Below, one piece after another: positions 6,929-13,686 of a stretch of 13,811 nt of DNA. The DNA lies in contig UQVS01000030.1 of the NCBI GenBank assembly GCA_900544615.1, positions 1 to 13,811 on the forward strand. The letters run 5' to 3'. Each line of letters starts with the position of its first letter. The first letter of the stretch is position 1. The stretch comes from an uncultured Oscillibacter sp. Lineage in GTDB: Bacteria; Bacillota; Clostridia; Oscillospirales; Oscillospiraceae. Both the position numbers and the translations under genes were made by a program. The notes below the pieces were generated by a model that saw only the letters and a program-made list of their open reading frames with translations, made no database searches and had not been told where the DNA came from.

Positions 6929-7947
6929 GCGTCACCACCTGCCTTTCCGTAGGGGCAAATGCTCACGCACTCGCCCGTCTCGATCATGGAGATATACTTG
7001 AAAATGGGATATGCCTGGGGCGGGCAGACCGCGTTGCCCAGGGTTTTCAGCCGTAGGGCTCGGTCCGCGGTGTTTTCGGTGATACGGGGGACACCCTCCG
7101 GCTCGGCGGCCCAGAGGATACGTCCGTCCATTTCCGGGGGAAGCCCATGAGCCATTCCACCCAGTCCGGGTTCAGCGCCGCCGTCTCGGATACCGGTTGT
7201 TCCTGCCGGATCACCTGGGATGACAGGTTTGCAGACGGGGTGCTGTTCCGAAACGCCGCCGGTTTCAGCGTGGAGCGGTAGCCCTCCGACGCTGCCGGGG
7301 TCAGATAGAACACCGCCGCCGACAGGCTCAGGCTCCAGATGGCCCCGTTCCGGTTCACCTTGCGGAAGATCCCGTTGTCGGAGAGGTACACATCCAGGTT
7401 GGCCGCGTCCCGGCAGGTGTTCTTGTCGGAGGCAAGGGGCGTGGGAAACATCAGCCGCGACGATAAAAGTTCGCTGGCGCTCATGCCATGCGCCGACGCC
7501 GCAAGCCGGAAATACGAATGGGAGAACAGCGTATCCCGCTTTTGCCAGGTCAAAGATCGTTTTGTCGAGCCCCATATTGATGAAGCCAGCAACATTTTCC
7601 CCAAGCACCCAACGGGGCCGCAGCTCGGTAATAACGCGGCACATTTCCGGCCACAGGTAGCGTTCATCCGCAAAGCCCTTCCGTTTTCCGGCGGTGGAGA
7701 AGGGCTGACAGGGAAAGCCGCCTGAGATAACGGTAACGGTTTCAAGTCCTGTTTTTTCAAAAAACGCCTCCTTTGTGAAAGTCGTGATGTCCCGGAATCT
7801 CGGCACCTCCGGCCAGTGCTTTTCCAGAACGGAATAGGGATAGTCCGCCCACTCGCATTGGCAGACGGTGCGGAAGCCCGCCGCCTCCGCCGCCAGATCA
7901 AGCCCGCCGATGCCGGAAAACAGGCTCACATGGGTCAGCTCAGTCAT
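6925..7947 (-). CDS. DNA (cytosine-5) methyltransferase, with frame-disturbed target-recognition region
   Basis: The open frame gives 340 residues. Motif I is LFSGIGG (9-15). Motif IV is GGFPCQPFS with catalytic Cys80. Motif VI is ENV (117-119), motif VIII is HERQR (155-159), and motif X is LGNAVCPPQ (from about 303). Between roughly residues 166 and 276 the annotated frame turns into Gly/Pro/Arg-rich sequence with no family character. Over the same bases (7122-7451) a different minus-strand frame encodes MFPTPLASDKN, NGIFRKVNRNGAIWSLSLSA and LNPDWVEWLMGFPRKWTD, which are typical of phage-type C5 methyltransferase recognition regions. Two compensating frame changes therefore seem present, near 7452-7485 and 7110-7122. 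The product may be inactive or altered in specificity, or the sequence may contain errors. Start ATG 7947 (MTELTHVSLFSG) overlaps the upstream stop by 8 bases. Likely role: self-modification of element DNA. Confidence 0.85.
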   Translation of the reverse strand: MTELTHVSLFSGIGGLDLAAEAAGFRTVCQCEWADYPYSVLEKHWPEVPRFRDITTFTKEAFFEKTGLETVTVISGGFPCQPFSTAGKRKGFADERYLWPEMCRVITELRPRWVLGENVAGFINMGLDKTIFDLAKAGYAVLPFVFPACGVGAWHERQRTFIVAADVSHAPCLRQEHLPGRGQPGCVPLRQRDLPQGEPERGHLEPEPVGGGVLSDPGSVGGLPLHAETGGVSEQHPVCKPVIPGDPAGTTGIRDGGAEPGLGGMAHGLPPEMDGRILWAAEPEGVPRITENTADRALRLKTLGNAVCPPQAYPIFKYISMIETGECVSICPYGKAGGDA

Positions 7948-8617
7948 AGTCGTCCGCGCAGGAATGATCTTCGCAGTGGACGCAGCAGCGGCCGCAGCCG
8001 ATGCCGTCCTCTGCCGCTTCCTCCGGGTCATAGGGCGTCAGATGCGCACGCCGCAGCGTTGCCTCCAGAATGTCATAGCAGGTGACGACCTGATCCTCCG
8101 CAAAGCCCCACCTGCGGTACATCCTTCGGATGCTCGGATTCTCGCCGGAGAGATTCTTTTGCAGCCGCGCAAGCCGTTTTTCTGTTTTCACTTCCAGAAC
8201 ACGGTTGCGGAGAAAGCCGTACTGCGCCAGCAGGTCAAAGAGATCGCCCACCAGCATACGGAAGGCGCTGCCGGAGATAATGTAGGCGGGATCGTGGGCG
8301 GTGACGGCACGCTGCTTTTCCCTGGCTTTTGCGTCGTGCTCTTTCAGCACGTCGGTCAAGGGCGTGAGCTCCGCCGCCTTCAGCTCGGCAAGGTCGGTCC
8401 GATCCCCAAACACCAGATAGCGGCCGGGGATACGCCAGGCGGCGAACTTTTCCTCCGCGATCTCTCCGTAGCGCTTTGCCGTATCGGCCAGATTTTCCAG
8501 ATCCTTCTCGTCCTTCGCCTTTCCCGCCAGGAAGGCGAGCTGATGGAGAAGTCCGTACAGATGTACCTCATCATTGATATGGTTTTCGTAGGTTTTACTG
8601 TCAATCACATATTTCAT
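7940..8617 (-). CDS. Unknown 225-residue protein with cysteine-rich C-terminus
   Basis: I do not recognise this family. The protein is soluble and mostly helical in appearance, with no signal peptide or membrane segment. Visible blocks are a helical N-terminal part (EVHLYGLLHQLAFLAGKAKD), a middle segment GRYLVFGDRTDLAELKAAEL (65-84), a basic stretch RNRVLEVKTEKRLARLQKNL (137-156), and a C-terminal CGRCCVHCEDHSC (208-220). The five cysteines (C-x2-C-C-x2-C-x4-C) could bind a metal. Start ATG 8617 lies 20 bases after the upstream stop, with only a weak GGAAAGGATG site. The stop overlaps the start of the C5-methyltransferase, so the two are probably co-translated. It belongs to the cargo slot between VirB4 and the wall hydrolase. 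A link to DNA modification is guessed from position only. Confidence 0.75.
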   Translation of the reverse strand: MKYVIDSKTYENHINDEVHLYGLLHQLAFLAGKAKDEKDLENLADTAKRYGEIAEEKFAAWRIPGRYLVFGDRTDLAELKAAELTPLTDVLKEHDAKAREKQRAVTAHDPAYIISGSAFRMLVGDLFDLLAQYGFLRNRVLEVKTEKRLARLQKNLSGENPSIRRMYRRWGFAEDQVVTCYDILEATLRRAHLTPYDPEEAAEDGIGCGRCCVHCEDHSCADDYD

Positions 8618-8637
8618 GATCCTGTCCCATCCTTTCC

Positions 8638-9408
8638 TTATCCGTTTTCGTTGTCAAAGCCGTCATAGATGGAGAGTTGGCCGCCCAGTCCCAGCAGAGA
8701 GCGGAGATAGGCCTTGCCCTCCGGCGTGATGACCGTCTGCTGGCCGAAGCGCCCGTTCTTCCAAAAATCCTTCACCTGAAACAGCCCCGTGTTGGAGGGC
8801 TTGTTATAGGGCAGAAGATAGCCTGCCGGGCAGCGGTAGAGAAAGCCCGCCTCCATAAGAAAACGGCAGAAGGCGCGCTCGCCCATGGCAAGCTCCTTGG
8901 CTGTGGCGCGAAGGTTGGTGCAGTCCCCGGAGCGCACAAAGGCGTCATAGAAATCCGCCTTGGGCTCCATGTCCGCCACCTGCCGCAGGAGCTGTCCGTT
9001 CTTTTCATGCTCCCGGACCAGCTGCTCCGCGAAGGCCAGCAGCACGGCGGGATCGCCCGCCGCCTGCTCCAGCAGGGAGGGCGTCAGGTATCCGCCCGTC
9101 CTGCGGATGGCGGGCAGCACCTCGTCGAACACCCAGCGCTCAAAGCGCTCCGCGCCGGGGAGCTTGCTGTGGGTGATGAGGCGGTACACATCGCCCTCCG
9201 GGATACAGGTCATTTCCTGTTTTCCGCTGGTCGTGGGGATGGAACATTTTGTTCCACCCCTCGTATGGTCCCTTACGGCCTTTCTTGGATTGGCATAGCC
9301 CAGAGCTGCGGCAACATCAGTCCCGCAGAACAGGATCCTGCCGTCTGTGTGGACTATGCGCACCTTGCCAAATTCGCCGCTTTCAAAAACAGCCAGCTTG
9401 TTATCCAT
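8638..9408 (-). CDS. BRO-N / phage antirepressor-like protein
   Basis: Protein of 256 residues. An N-terminal BRO-N domain (about 5-108) is shown by FCGTDVAAALGYANPRKAVR (27-46), IPEGDVYRLITHSKLPGAE (69-87) and RWVFDEVLPAIRRTGGY (91-107). After a short coiled linker, residues about 150-245 resemble the antirepressor C-terminal (KilAC/ANT) domain: NLRATAKELAMGERAFCRFL, then a hydrophobic strand and GKAYL. Such proteins bind DNA or repressors and control lysogeny in phages. Start chosen at ATG 9408, because AAGGAG lies nine bases upstream; the GTG at 9414 is too close to that site. It overlaps the VirB4 stop by 8 bases and so is probably coupled to it. In a conjugative operon it could regulate element genes or counter a repressor; the target is unknown. 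Confidence 0.88.
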   Translation of the reverse strand: MDNKLAVFESGEFGKVRIVHTDGRILFCGTDVAAALGYANPRKAVRDHTRGGTKCSIPTTSGKQEMTCIPEGDVYRLITHSKLPGAERFERWVFDEVLPAIRRTGGYLTPSLLEQAAGDPAVLLAFAEQLVREHEKNGQLLRQVADMEPKADFYDAFVRSGDCTNLRATAKELAMGERAFCRFLMEAGFLYRCPAGYLLPYNKPSNTGLFQVKDFWKNGRFGQQTVITPEGKAYLRSLLGLGGQLSIYDGFDNENG

Positions 9409-12178
9409 CGTCACAGTCTCCTTCCGTATTATTGTTGTCGTGGGAAACCTCGCTGGGCTTTGTCGTGAGAAGTCTGTATAGCTCGGTGGTCTTGGGAAAC
9501 TCGTCCTTGAAGGGCAGGATCACATTCTGGAAGAAAAGAAGGCCGCTGCCAGGGTCCGCGTTGGTCACATAGGCAAGCTGCTCTGCGGAGATGTTCAGCC
9601 GCTCCGCCATCAGCTTGCGGTCGCCCGCGGACAGGTTCAGCAGGTAGATAAAATCGCTGTTTTCCAGAATGTTTTCGATCTCCGGCGAGGAAAGCAGGTC
9701 CTTCGGGTTCTGCGTTGCCCCGGTCGGGACGCCGCCCCACTTTCTGAAACGCTTCCAGATCTCGGCGCTGTATGCCGCCGTCTGTTCCTCCTTCAAGAGC
9801 AAATGGAATTCGTCCACGAAATACCAGGTGGCCCGCCCAATGGAGCGGTTCACCGTGACGGTGTTCCACACCGCGTCCTGGACAATGAGCATCCCCGGCT
9901 TTTTCAGGTTCTTGCCAAGCCCCTTGATATCGAAGCAGACAAGGCGGTTGCGGATATCCACGGTGGTACGGTGGTTGAAGAAGTTAAGGGAGCCGTTCAC
10001 ATACAGGTCAAGCGCCTGGGCCACATGGTCCGCCTCCGGGATATGCTGGGCGGTGAGGGCGGCCATGAGATCGGAGAGGATCGGCATATTCTCTGGCCGG
10101 GGGTCTGCGAAGTACGGCTGATAGATTTTCTGCACGGCATGGTCGATGACGGTTTTCTCGATGGCCTCCAGCCCTGTCTTGCTGCCCATGATAAGCTCAC
10201 AGAAGGACAGCACGAAATCGCTTTTCAGCGCCAGCGGGTTTTCTTCCTCGCTGTAATTGAGGTTGATATCCAGGGGATTCACATAGTCGCGGCTGTTGGG
10301 CGAGAGCCGGATCACCTGGCCGCCCAGCCGGTTTACCAGCGGGGAGTATTCATCCTCCGGGTCGCAGATGATGACATTATCCTTTGTGGTCAGCATGACA
10401 TAGGTGATCTCCCGCTTGCAGCTCATGGACTTGCCGCTGCCCGGCGTGCCGAACACAAGGCCGTTGGGGCATCGGGACTGCTTGCGGTCCAGCAGGATCA
10501 TGTTGCCGGACAGGGCGTTGAGCCCGTAATACATGGCGTCCCCGCCCATGAAAAGCTCCTGCGTGACGAAGGGGACGAACACCGCCAGTGCCGAGGTGGT
10601 GAGGCTCCGTTCGATTTGGATACGGTTAAGGCCCAGCGGCAGCGAGGACACAAGCCCGTCCTCCTGCTGGAAGTCCAGCCGGGTCAGGATGCAGTTGTGG
10701 GTCTGGGCGACACTGGCCGACTGGGAAACGGCGATCTCCAGCTTTTGCTTCGTGGGCGCCAGATGCAGCATGAGGAAGGTCATATTGAACATTCGCTCGT
10801 TGCGGCTCTGTAAATCCTGCAAGAGATTTTTCGCCGCGCCGCCGTAGGTGGAGAGGTCGGACGGGAGGATATCCAGATCGTAGCCGCTGCGTGCGGCCTT
10901 CTTCTGCTCCTGGATCTTCATGGCGTCCAGATCGGTGATCTTGCGCTTGACCATCTTGATGGCCTCGTTCTGGTTGATGCCGCGGACGTGCATGGTGACG
11001 AGAAGGTTTCCCTCCACATCCATGAAATCCGTGAGGATACGGTCCTGGATCTCCGGGGCCAATATCTGCAAGAAGGACACCGCGCCGTACATTTCGCCTA
11101 TACGGAAACGCCGCGTCTCCCCGAACTCGAAGGAAGAAGGCGCGATAAAATCCTTCACGGACAGGCTGGAGGGCGCCAGCCAGTCCCATTCAAAGGCGAA
11201 GGACTCCCCTCTGGGATGGAGGAGGCCGTGCAGCAGCGCCAGCCGCTCCTTGCCGTCCAGCACCTTTGCCGCCGCGCCCATGACTTTGAAGCGGTTCAGG
11301 GTGTCCGCCTCAATGCGGGAAAACCTTGCCCGCGCCGCCTGGATGCTCTCCGCCTCGATGGTCAGCGTGACATACTTGCTTTTCACATAGCCGTTGCTGC
11401 CGCGCTCATACTGCGTTTGCAGGATGCCGGAGGCCTCGGCGCGGATCTCATCCAGGTCGTCCCCCTGGGCCGCCATGCGGAACAGGTCCCCGCCGCCGGC
11501 CTTGTGGCTGCTGCTCAGGGTCATTTGCACGCCGATGGAGGGGTCATAGCCGTTATAGAAGTCGCAGAGGCGTTCAAAAATATCCCGCTGATCGTCCGGC
11601 CCCGCCAGACGGTAGCTGACGTCGGCGTAGGCGATGGTTTTGGAAAAATGCCGGTCGTCCAGACGGCACAGGCCGTCCGGGTGCATATTGCGGAAGGGGA
11701 GGCTTGCCTGTACGGTGTGGTTCTTGCCGTCCCCCTTGGCCTGCCGGATGACGGCCTCGATCTGCTTTCGCTCCTGCCGGGTGAGCCTGCGCCGACCCTT
11801 GCCTCTTTTCCCCGCGCCGGAGGCGATCCGCCCCACCGTCCGCTCCAGCTCCGCCTGCTTTTCCAAAGCGGAATAGGCGTTGTTTGTCTGATAGACACGC
11901 TTTTTCGGACGGGTGAATTTACACTGGATCAGATTGCCCAACAGCACCTCCGGGGTCTGCCCGTTCTTCTCATACAGGGCGAACAGGAAAAAGGGCAGCA
12001 TCACAAGGACCATGCACAGCGCCGCTGGCGTCGTGCCCATGCTGCCCTTGCTCAAAAAGAAAAGCGGCACTCCAATAAGCGCCGCCGATCCGAAACACAC
12101 AAGCTGCCGCTTCGTCAGGCCGAACAGCATCTTGCTCTTGATTTTTGTCAGGTCCTTCGGGACCGTTACGTATGCCAA
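9401..12178 (-). CDS. PrgI-VirB4 fusion, conjugal transfer ATPase (CD1110-like)
   Basis: A single 925-codon frame. Residues 1-112 are a PrgI-type inner channel protein (VirB3-like): AYVTVPKDLTKIKSKMLFGL, two membrane helices at about 26-42 and 51-69, then a KFTRPKKRVYQTNNAYSAL segment. From about residue 130 (LTRQERKQIEAVIRQAKGDG) it is a full VirB4 ATPase, with Walker A GTPGSGKS at 577-584, Walker B WYFVDEFH at 785-792 (Asp789, Glu790) and TGATQN downstream. VirB4 energises pilus and channel assembly at the membrane. The start is TTG at 12178: GGAAAGGATG lies upstream, the gap to the MT-A70 stop is 4 bases, and relatives begin MAYVTVPKDL. A GTG at 11836 (residue 115) could allow separate VirB4 initiation but lacks a good ribosome site. 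PrgI and VirB4 are usually separate genes in related elements. Confidence 0.93.
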   Translation of the reverse strand: MAYVTVPKDLTKIKSKMLFGLTKRQLVCFGSAALIGVPLFFLSKGSMGTTPAALCMVLVMLPFFLFALYEKNGQTPEVLLGNLIQCKFTRPKKRVYQTNNAYSALEKQAELERTVGRIASGAGKRGKGRRRLTRQERKQIEAVIRQAKGDGKNHTVQASLPFRNMHPDGLCRLDDRHFSKTIAYADVSYRLAGPDDQRDIFERLCDFYNGYDPSIGVQMTLSSSHKAGGGDLFRMAAQGDDLDEIRAEASGILQTQYERGSNGYVKSKYVTLTIEAESIQAARARFSRIEADTLNRFKVMGAAAKVLDGKERLALLHGLLHPRGESFAFEWDWLAPSSLSVKDFIAPSSFEFGETRRFRIGEMYGAVSFLQILAPEIQDRILTDFMDVEGNLLVTMHVRGINQNEAIKMVKRKITDLDAMKIQEQKKAARSGYDLDILPSDLSTYGGAAKNLLQDLQSRNERMFNMTFLMLHLAPTKQKLEIAVSQSASVAQTHNCILTRLDFQQEDGLVSSLPLGLNRIQIERSLTTSALAVFVPFVTQELFMGGDAMYYGLNALSGNMILLDRKQSRCPNGLVFGTPGSGKSMSCKREITYVMLTTKDNVIICDPEDEYSPLVNRLGGQVIRLSPNSRDYVNPLDINLNYSEEENPLALKSDFVLSFCELIMGSKTGLEAIEKTVIDHAVQKIYQPYFADPRPENMPILSDLMAALTAQHIPEADHVAQALDLYVNGSLNFFNHRTTVDIRNRLVCFDIKGLGKNLKKPGMLIVQDAVWNTVTVNRSIGRATWYFVDEFHLLLKEEQTAAYSAEIWKRFRKWGGVPTGATQNPKDLLSSPEIENILENSDFIYLLNLSAGDRKLMAERLNISAEQLAYVTNADPGSGLLFFQNVILPFKDEFPKTTELYRLLTTKPSEVSHDNNNTEGDCDDG

Positions 12179-12182
12179 TGGT

Positions 12183-12737
12183 TCACATCCTTTCCGCAAG
12201 CCGGATATCGCTTGCAACTTCATTTCCCCACACATCCCAGCCGGGCGGTGAGGCTCTTGCGAACAGCTCAATACGGGGCACGTCCCCCATGAGGGCTTCG
12301 ATCCGCCGCCGCGCCTCCTCCGGCTTCTGGCTGTGCCGCTCCACATGGGAGAGGATGACCTGCTTCACATCCCGCGCCGCCCGCTTCGGGCGTCCGCGGG
12401 TCGCCAGCAGGCAGATCTCCGCGTTGGCCCGCGTCCAGTAGCCCATGCCGGTGAACAGGCCGTCCGACTTCCGGCACTGCTTGATCCAGACGAAGGCCAC
12501 GGTCTTGAAGGTGAAGCCCCAGGCGTCCATGACGCCCCAGGCCTCCCGCAGCATGGGGAAGGTGATCCAGAGGAACAGGGCGCAGTCCTTGTCCGCCAGC
12601 TCCCCGACCGGCAGAGCCTTGATGGCCGCTATGTCCATGGTGGGGTAATGGCTCTCGGCGCTGCGCCCCGCGCCCTTCTTGCTCCAGACCTTATAGGCCC
12701 AGGGCGGATCCGCGTAGATGACCTTGTATTTTTTCAT
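12183..12737 (-). CDS. MT-A70 family adenine methyltransferase
   Basis: A 184-residue protein with the catalytic DPPW tetrad at residues 10-13 (VIYADPPWAY), the hallmark of MT-A70-type N6-adenine methyltransferases. Further family features are SHYPTM (27-32), CALFLWITFPMLREAW, VAFVWIKQ, GYWTRANAEICLLATRG and a C-terminal PRIELFARASPPGWDVWGNE. Short phage and element members of this family methylate DNA adenine. The start ATG 12737 follows GGAGG by six bases and sits 12 bases after the trbL-like stop. The stop is 4 bases before the TTG of the PrgI-VirB4 gene, with the ribosome site of that gene inside this coding sequence. It separates VirB6 from PrgI, which are otherwise neighbours, so it is probably inserted cargo used for anti-restriction or regulation. 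Target sequence unknown. Confidence 0.92.
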   Translation of the reverse strand: MKKYKVIYADPPWAYKVWSKKGAGRSAESHYPTMDIAAIKALPVGELADKDCALFLWITFPMLREAWGVMDAWGFTFKTVAFVWIKQCRKSDGLFTGMGYWTRANAEICLLATRGRPKRAARDVKQVILSHVERHSQKPEEARRRIEALMGDVPRIELFARASPPGWDVWGNEVASDIRLAERM

Positions 12738-12749
12738 GGCCGCCTCCCG

Positions 12750-13613
12750 TCAATGCGCCCCGAACAGGCTCTTTGCGAGGCTGCCGGTGCGGAACAGCGT
12801 GTAGCATAGCAGCACCGTATAGCCCAGGCACTCCCAGATCGCCACGGTGATATCATCCCCCACGGCGATATTCTGCACCAGCACCGCGTAGATGCCGACG
12901 CAGACCATAATGAGAAACGCCTGGAAGCCCAGGGCCAGCAGGGACTTCAAATAGTTCTGCCCCGTCTGGCCCCACTCCCGGTTGGCCATGGTGGCAAAGG
13001 GGATCGGCCCCACGGATACGGTCAAATACACCTCGATCATTCTTCCGTAGATCACAAGGAAGATGGCAATGGTGAGGATATGGGAGCAGAGGCCCACAAA
13101 AATGCTCTGAAACCACAGGCCCAGCAAAGAACCGATGCTCCAGTCCGCCAGGGTCGTTTCCAAATTGCCGACCACGCCGGAAATGTCGATCCCCGCGTCA
13201 GAGATGATGACGCCGGCGCTCTGGCTGACCACGCTCTGCGCCATATCGAATACCGCCATGACGATGTTCCAGGTATTGGTGACGATGAGCACCGCGCAGA
13301 AGGTCTTGAAGATCCACTTCCAGAAAAGCCAGGTGTCAAAATCGTGGAGATTATTCTTTTCCACGATCAACTGGATCAGCTCATAGCACATGACGAAGGT
13401 GAGGATGATGCCGGCGATAGGGACGATGACCGTTTCAGAGAGGCCGCGGATCATGTTGAAGATACCGCCGTTCCAGCCGGAGGGCGTCATGCCCACCTCG
13501 CCGGCGATCTCGCCCACCTTCGTATTCACGGTGTCAAAGGTCCCGGAGAGGTTGGAGATGATGCCGTCGATCAGCAGCTCCTTGAACCACTCCTGGATCA
13601 TTTCAATTATCAC
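12750..13613 (-). CDS. TrbL/VirB6-like conjugal transfer membrane protein (CD1112-like)
   Basis: A 287-residue polytopic membrane protein. An amphipathic N-terminus (MIQEWFKELLIDGIISNLSG) is followed by a soluble loop and about five or six membrane segments near residues 62-84, 98-122, 168-188, 194-209, 223-247 and 257-275. The block YLTVSVGPIPFATMANREW (196-214) is characteristic of the Firmicute TrbL/VirB6-type channel subunits. It forms part of the inner-membrane channel of the type IV secretion system. Start taken as GTG 13613, with AAAGGAGGTG about ten bases upstream; ATG 13601 (MIQEWF) is an alternative. It follows the Maff2-like gene after a 73-base gap containing a hairpin, and precedes MT-A70 by 12 bases. 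Confidence 0.92.
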   Translation of the reverse strand: MIIEMIQEWFKELLIDGIISNLSGTFDTVNTKVGEIAGEVGMTPSGWNGGIFNMIRGLSETVIVPIAGIILTFVMCYELIQLIVEKNNLHDFDTWLFWKWIFKTFCAVLIVTNTWNIVMAVFDMAQSVVSQSAGVIISDAGIDISGVVGNLETTLADWSIGSLLGLWFQSIFVGLCSHILTIAIFLVIYGRMIEVYLTVSVGPIPFATMANREWGQTGQNYLKSLLALGFQAFLIMVCVGIYAVLVQNIAVGDDITVAIWECLGYTVLLCYTLFRTGSLAKSLFGAH

Positions 13614-13632
13614 GGGTGGTCACACCTCCTTT

Positions 13633-13664
13633 CGGGGGCTCCCGCCGTGAAACGGGAGCCTCCG
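13633..13664 (-). promoter_or_regulatory. Intergenic hairpin between Maff2-like and TrbL-like genes
   Basis: This is the only non-coding gap above 30 bases (13614-13686). Two 12-base arms, 13633-13644 and 13653-13664, face each other across an 8-base loop. The inner 8 base pairs are perfect and GC-rich; in the transcript one A-C mismatch separates them from three outer pairs. No U-run follows, so it is not a classical terminator. The ribosome binding site of the TrbL-like gene (AAAGGAGGTG) begins directly after the 3' arm. It may stabilise the 3' end of the upstream pilin-type message or allow partial termination or processing; that is inference. Confidence 0.55.
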
Positions 13665-13686
13665 GGTGGGATGGTCCTGCCGCCGC

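Noticed and set aside
7948..8031. Upstream extension of the C5-methyltransferase to 8031
   Set aside because: The added residues are an Ala/Arg-rich shadow of the cysteine-tail gene. MTELTHVSLFSG at 7947 is the usual family start.
9803..12292. Plus-strand open frames (336 and 434 codons) opposite VirB4
   Set aside because: They are antisense to the ATPase, where every motif is in place; their protein text is His/Arg/Gly-rich shadow sequence.
12179..12346. Upstream extension of the PrgI-VirB4 frame to 12346
   Set aside because: The extra 56 residues are Arg/Ser/Gly-rich shadow of the MT-A70 gene. The family start AYVTVPKDL coincides with a TTG that has a ribosome site.
13633..13664. Rho-independent terminator
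   Set aside because: The stem is strong, but the minus-strand sequence after it is AAAGGAGG and not a U-run, and the operon continues directly.
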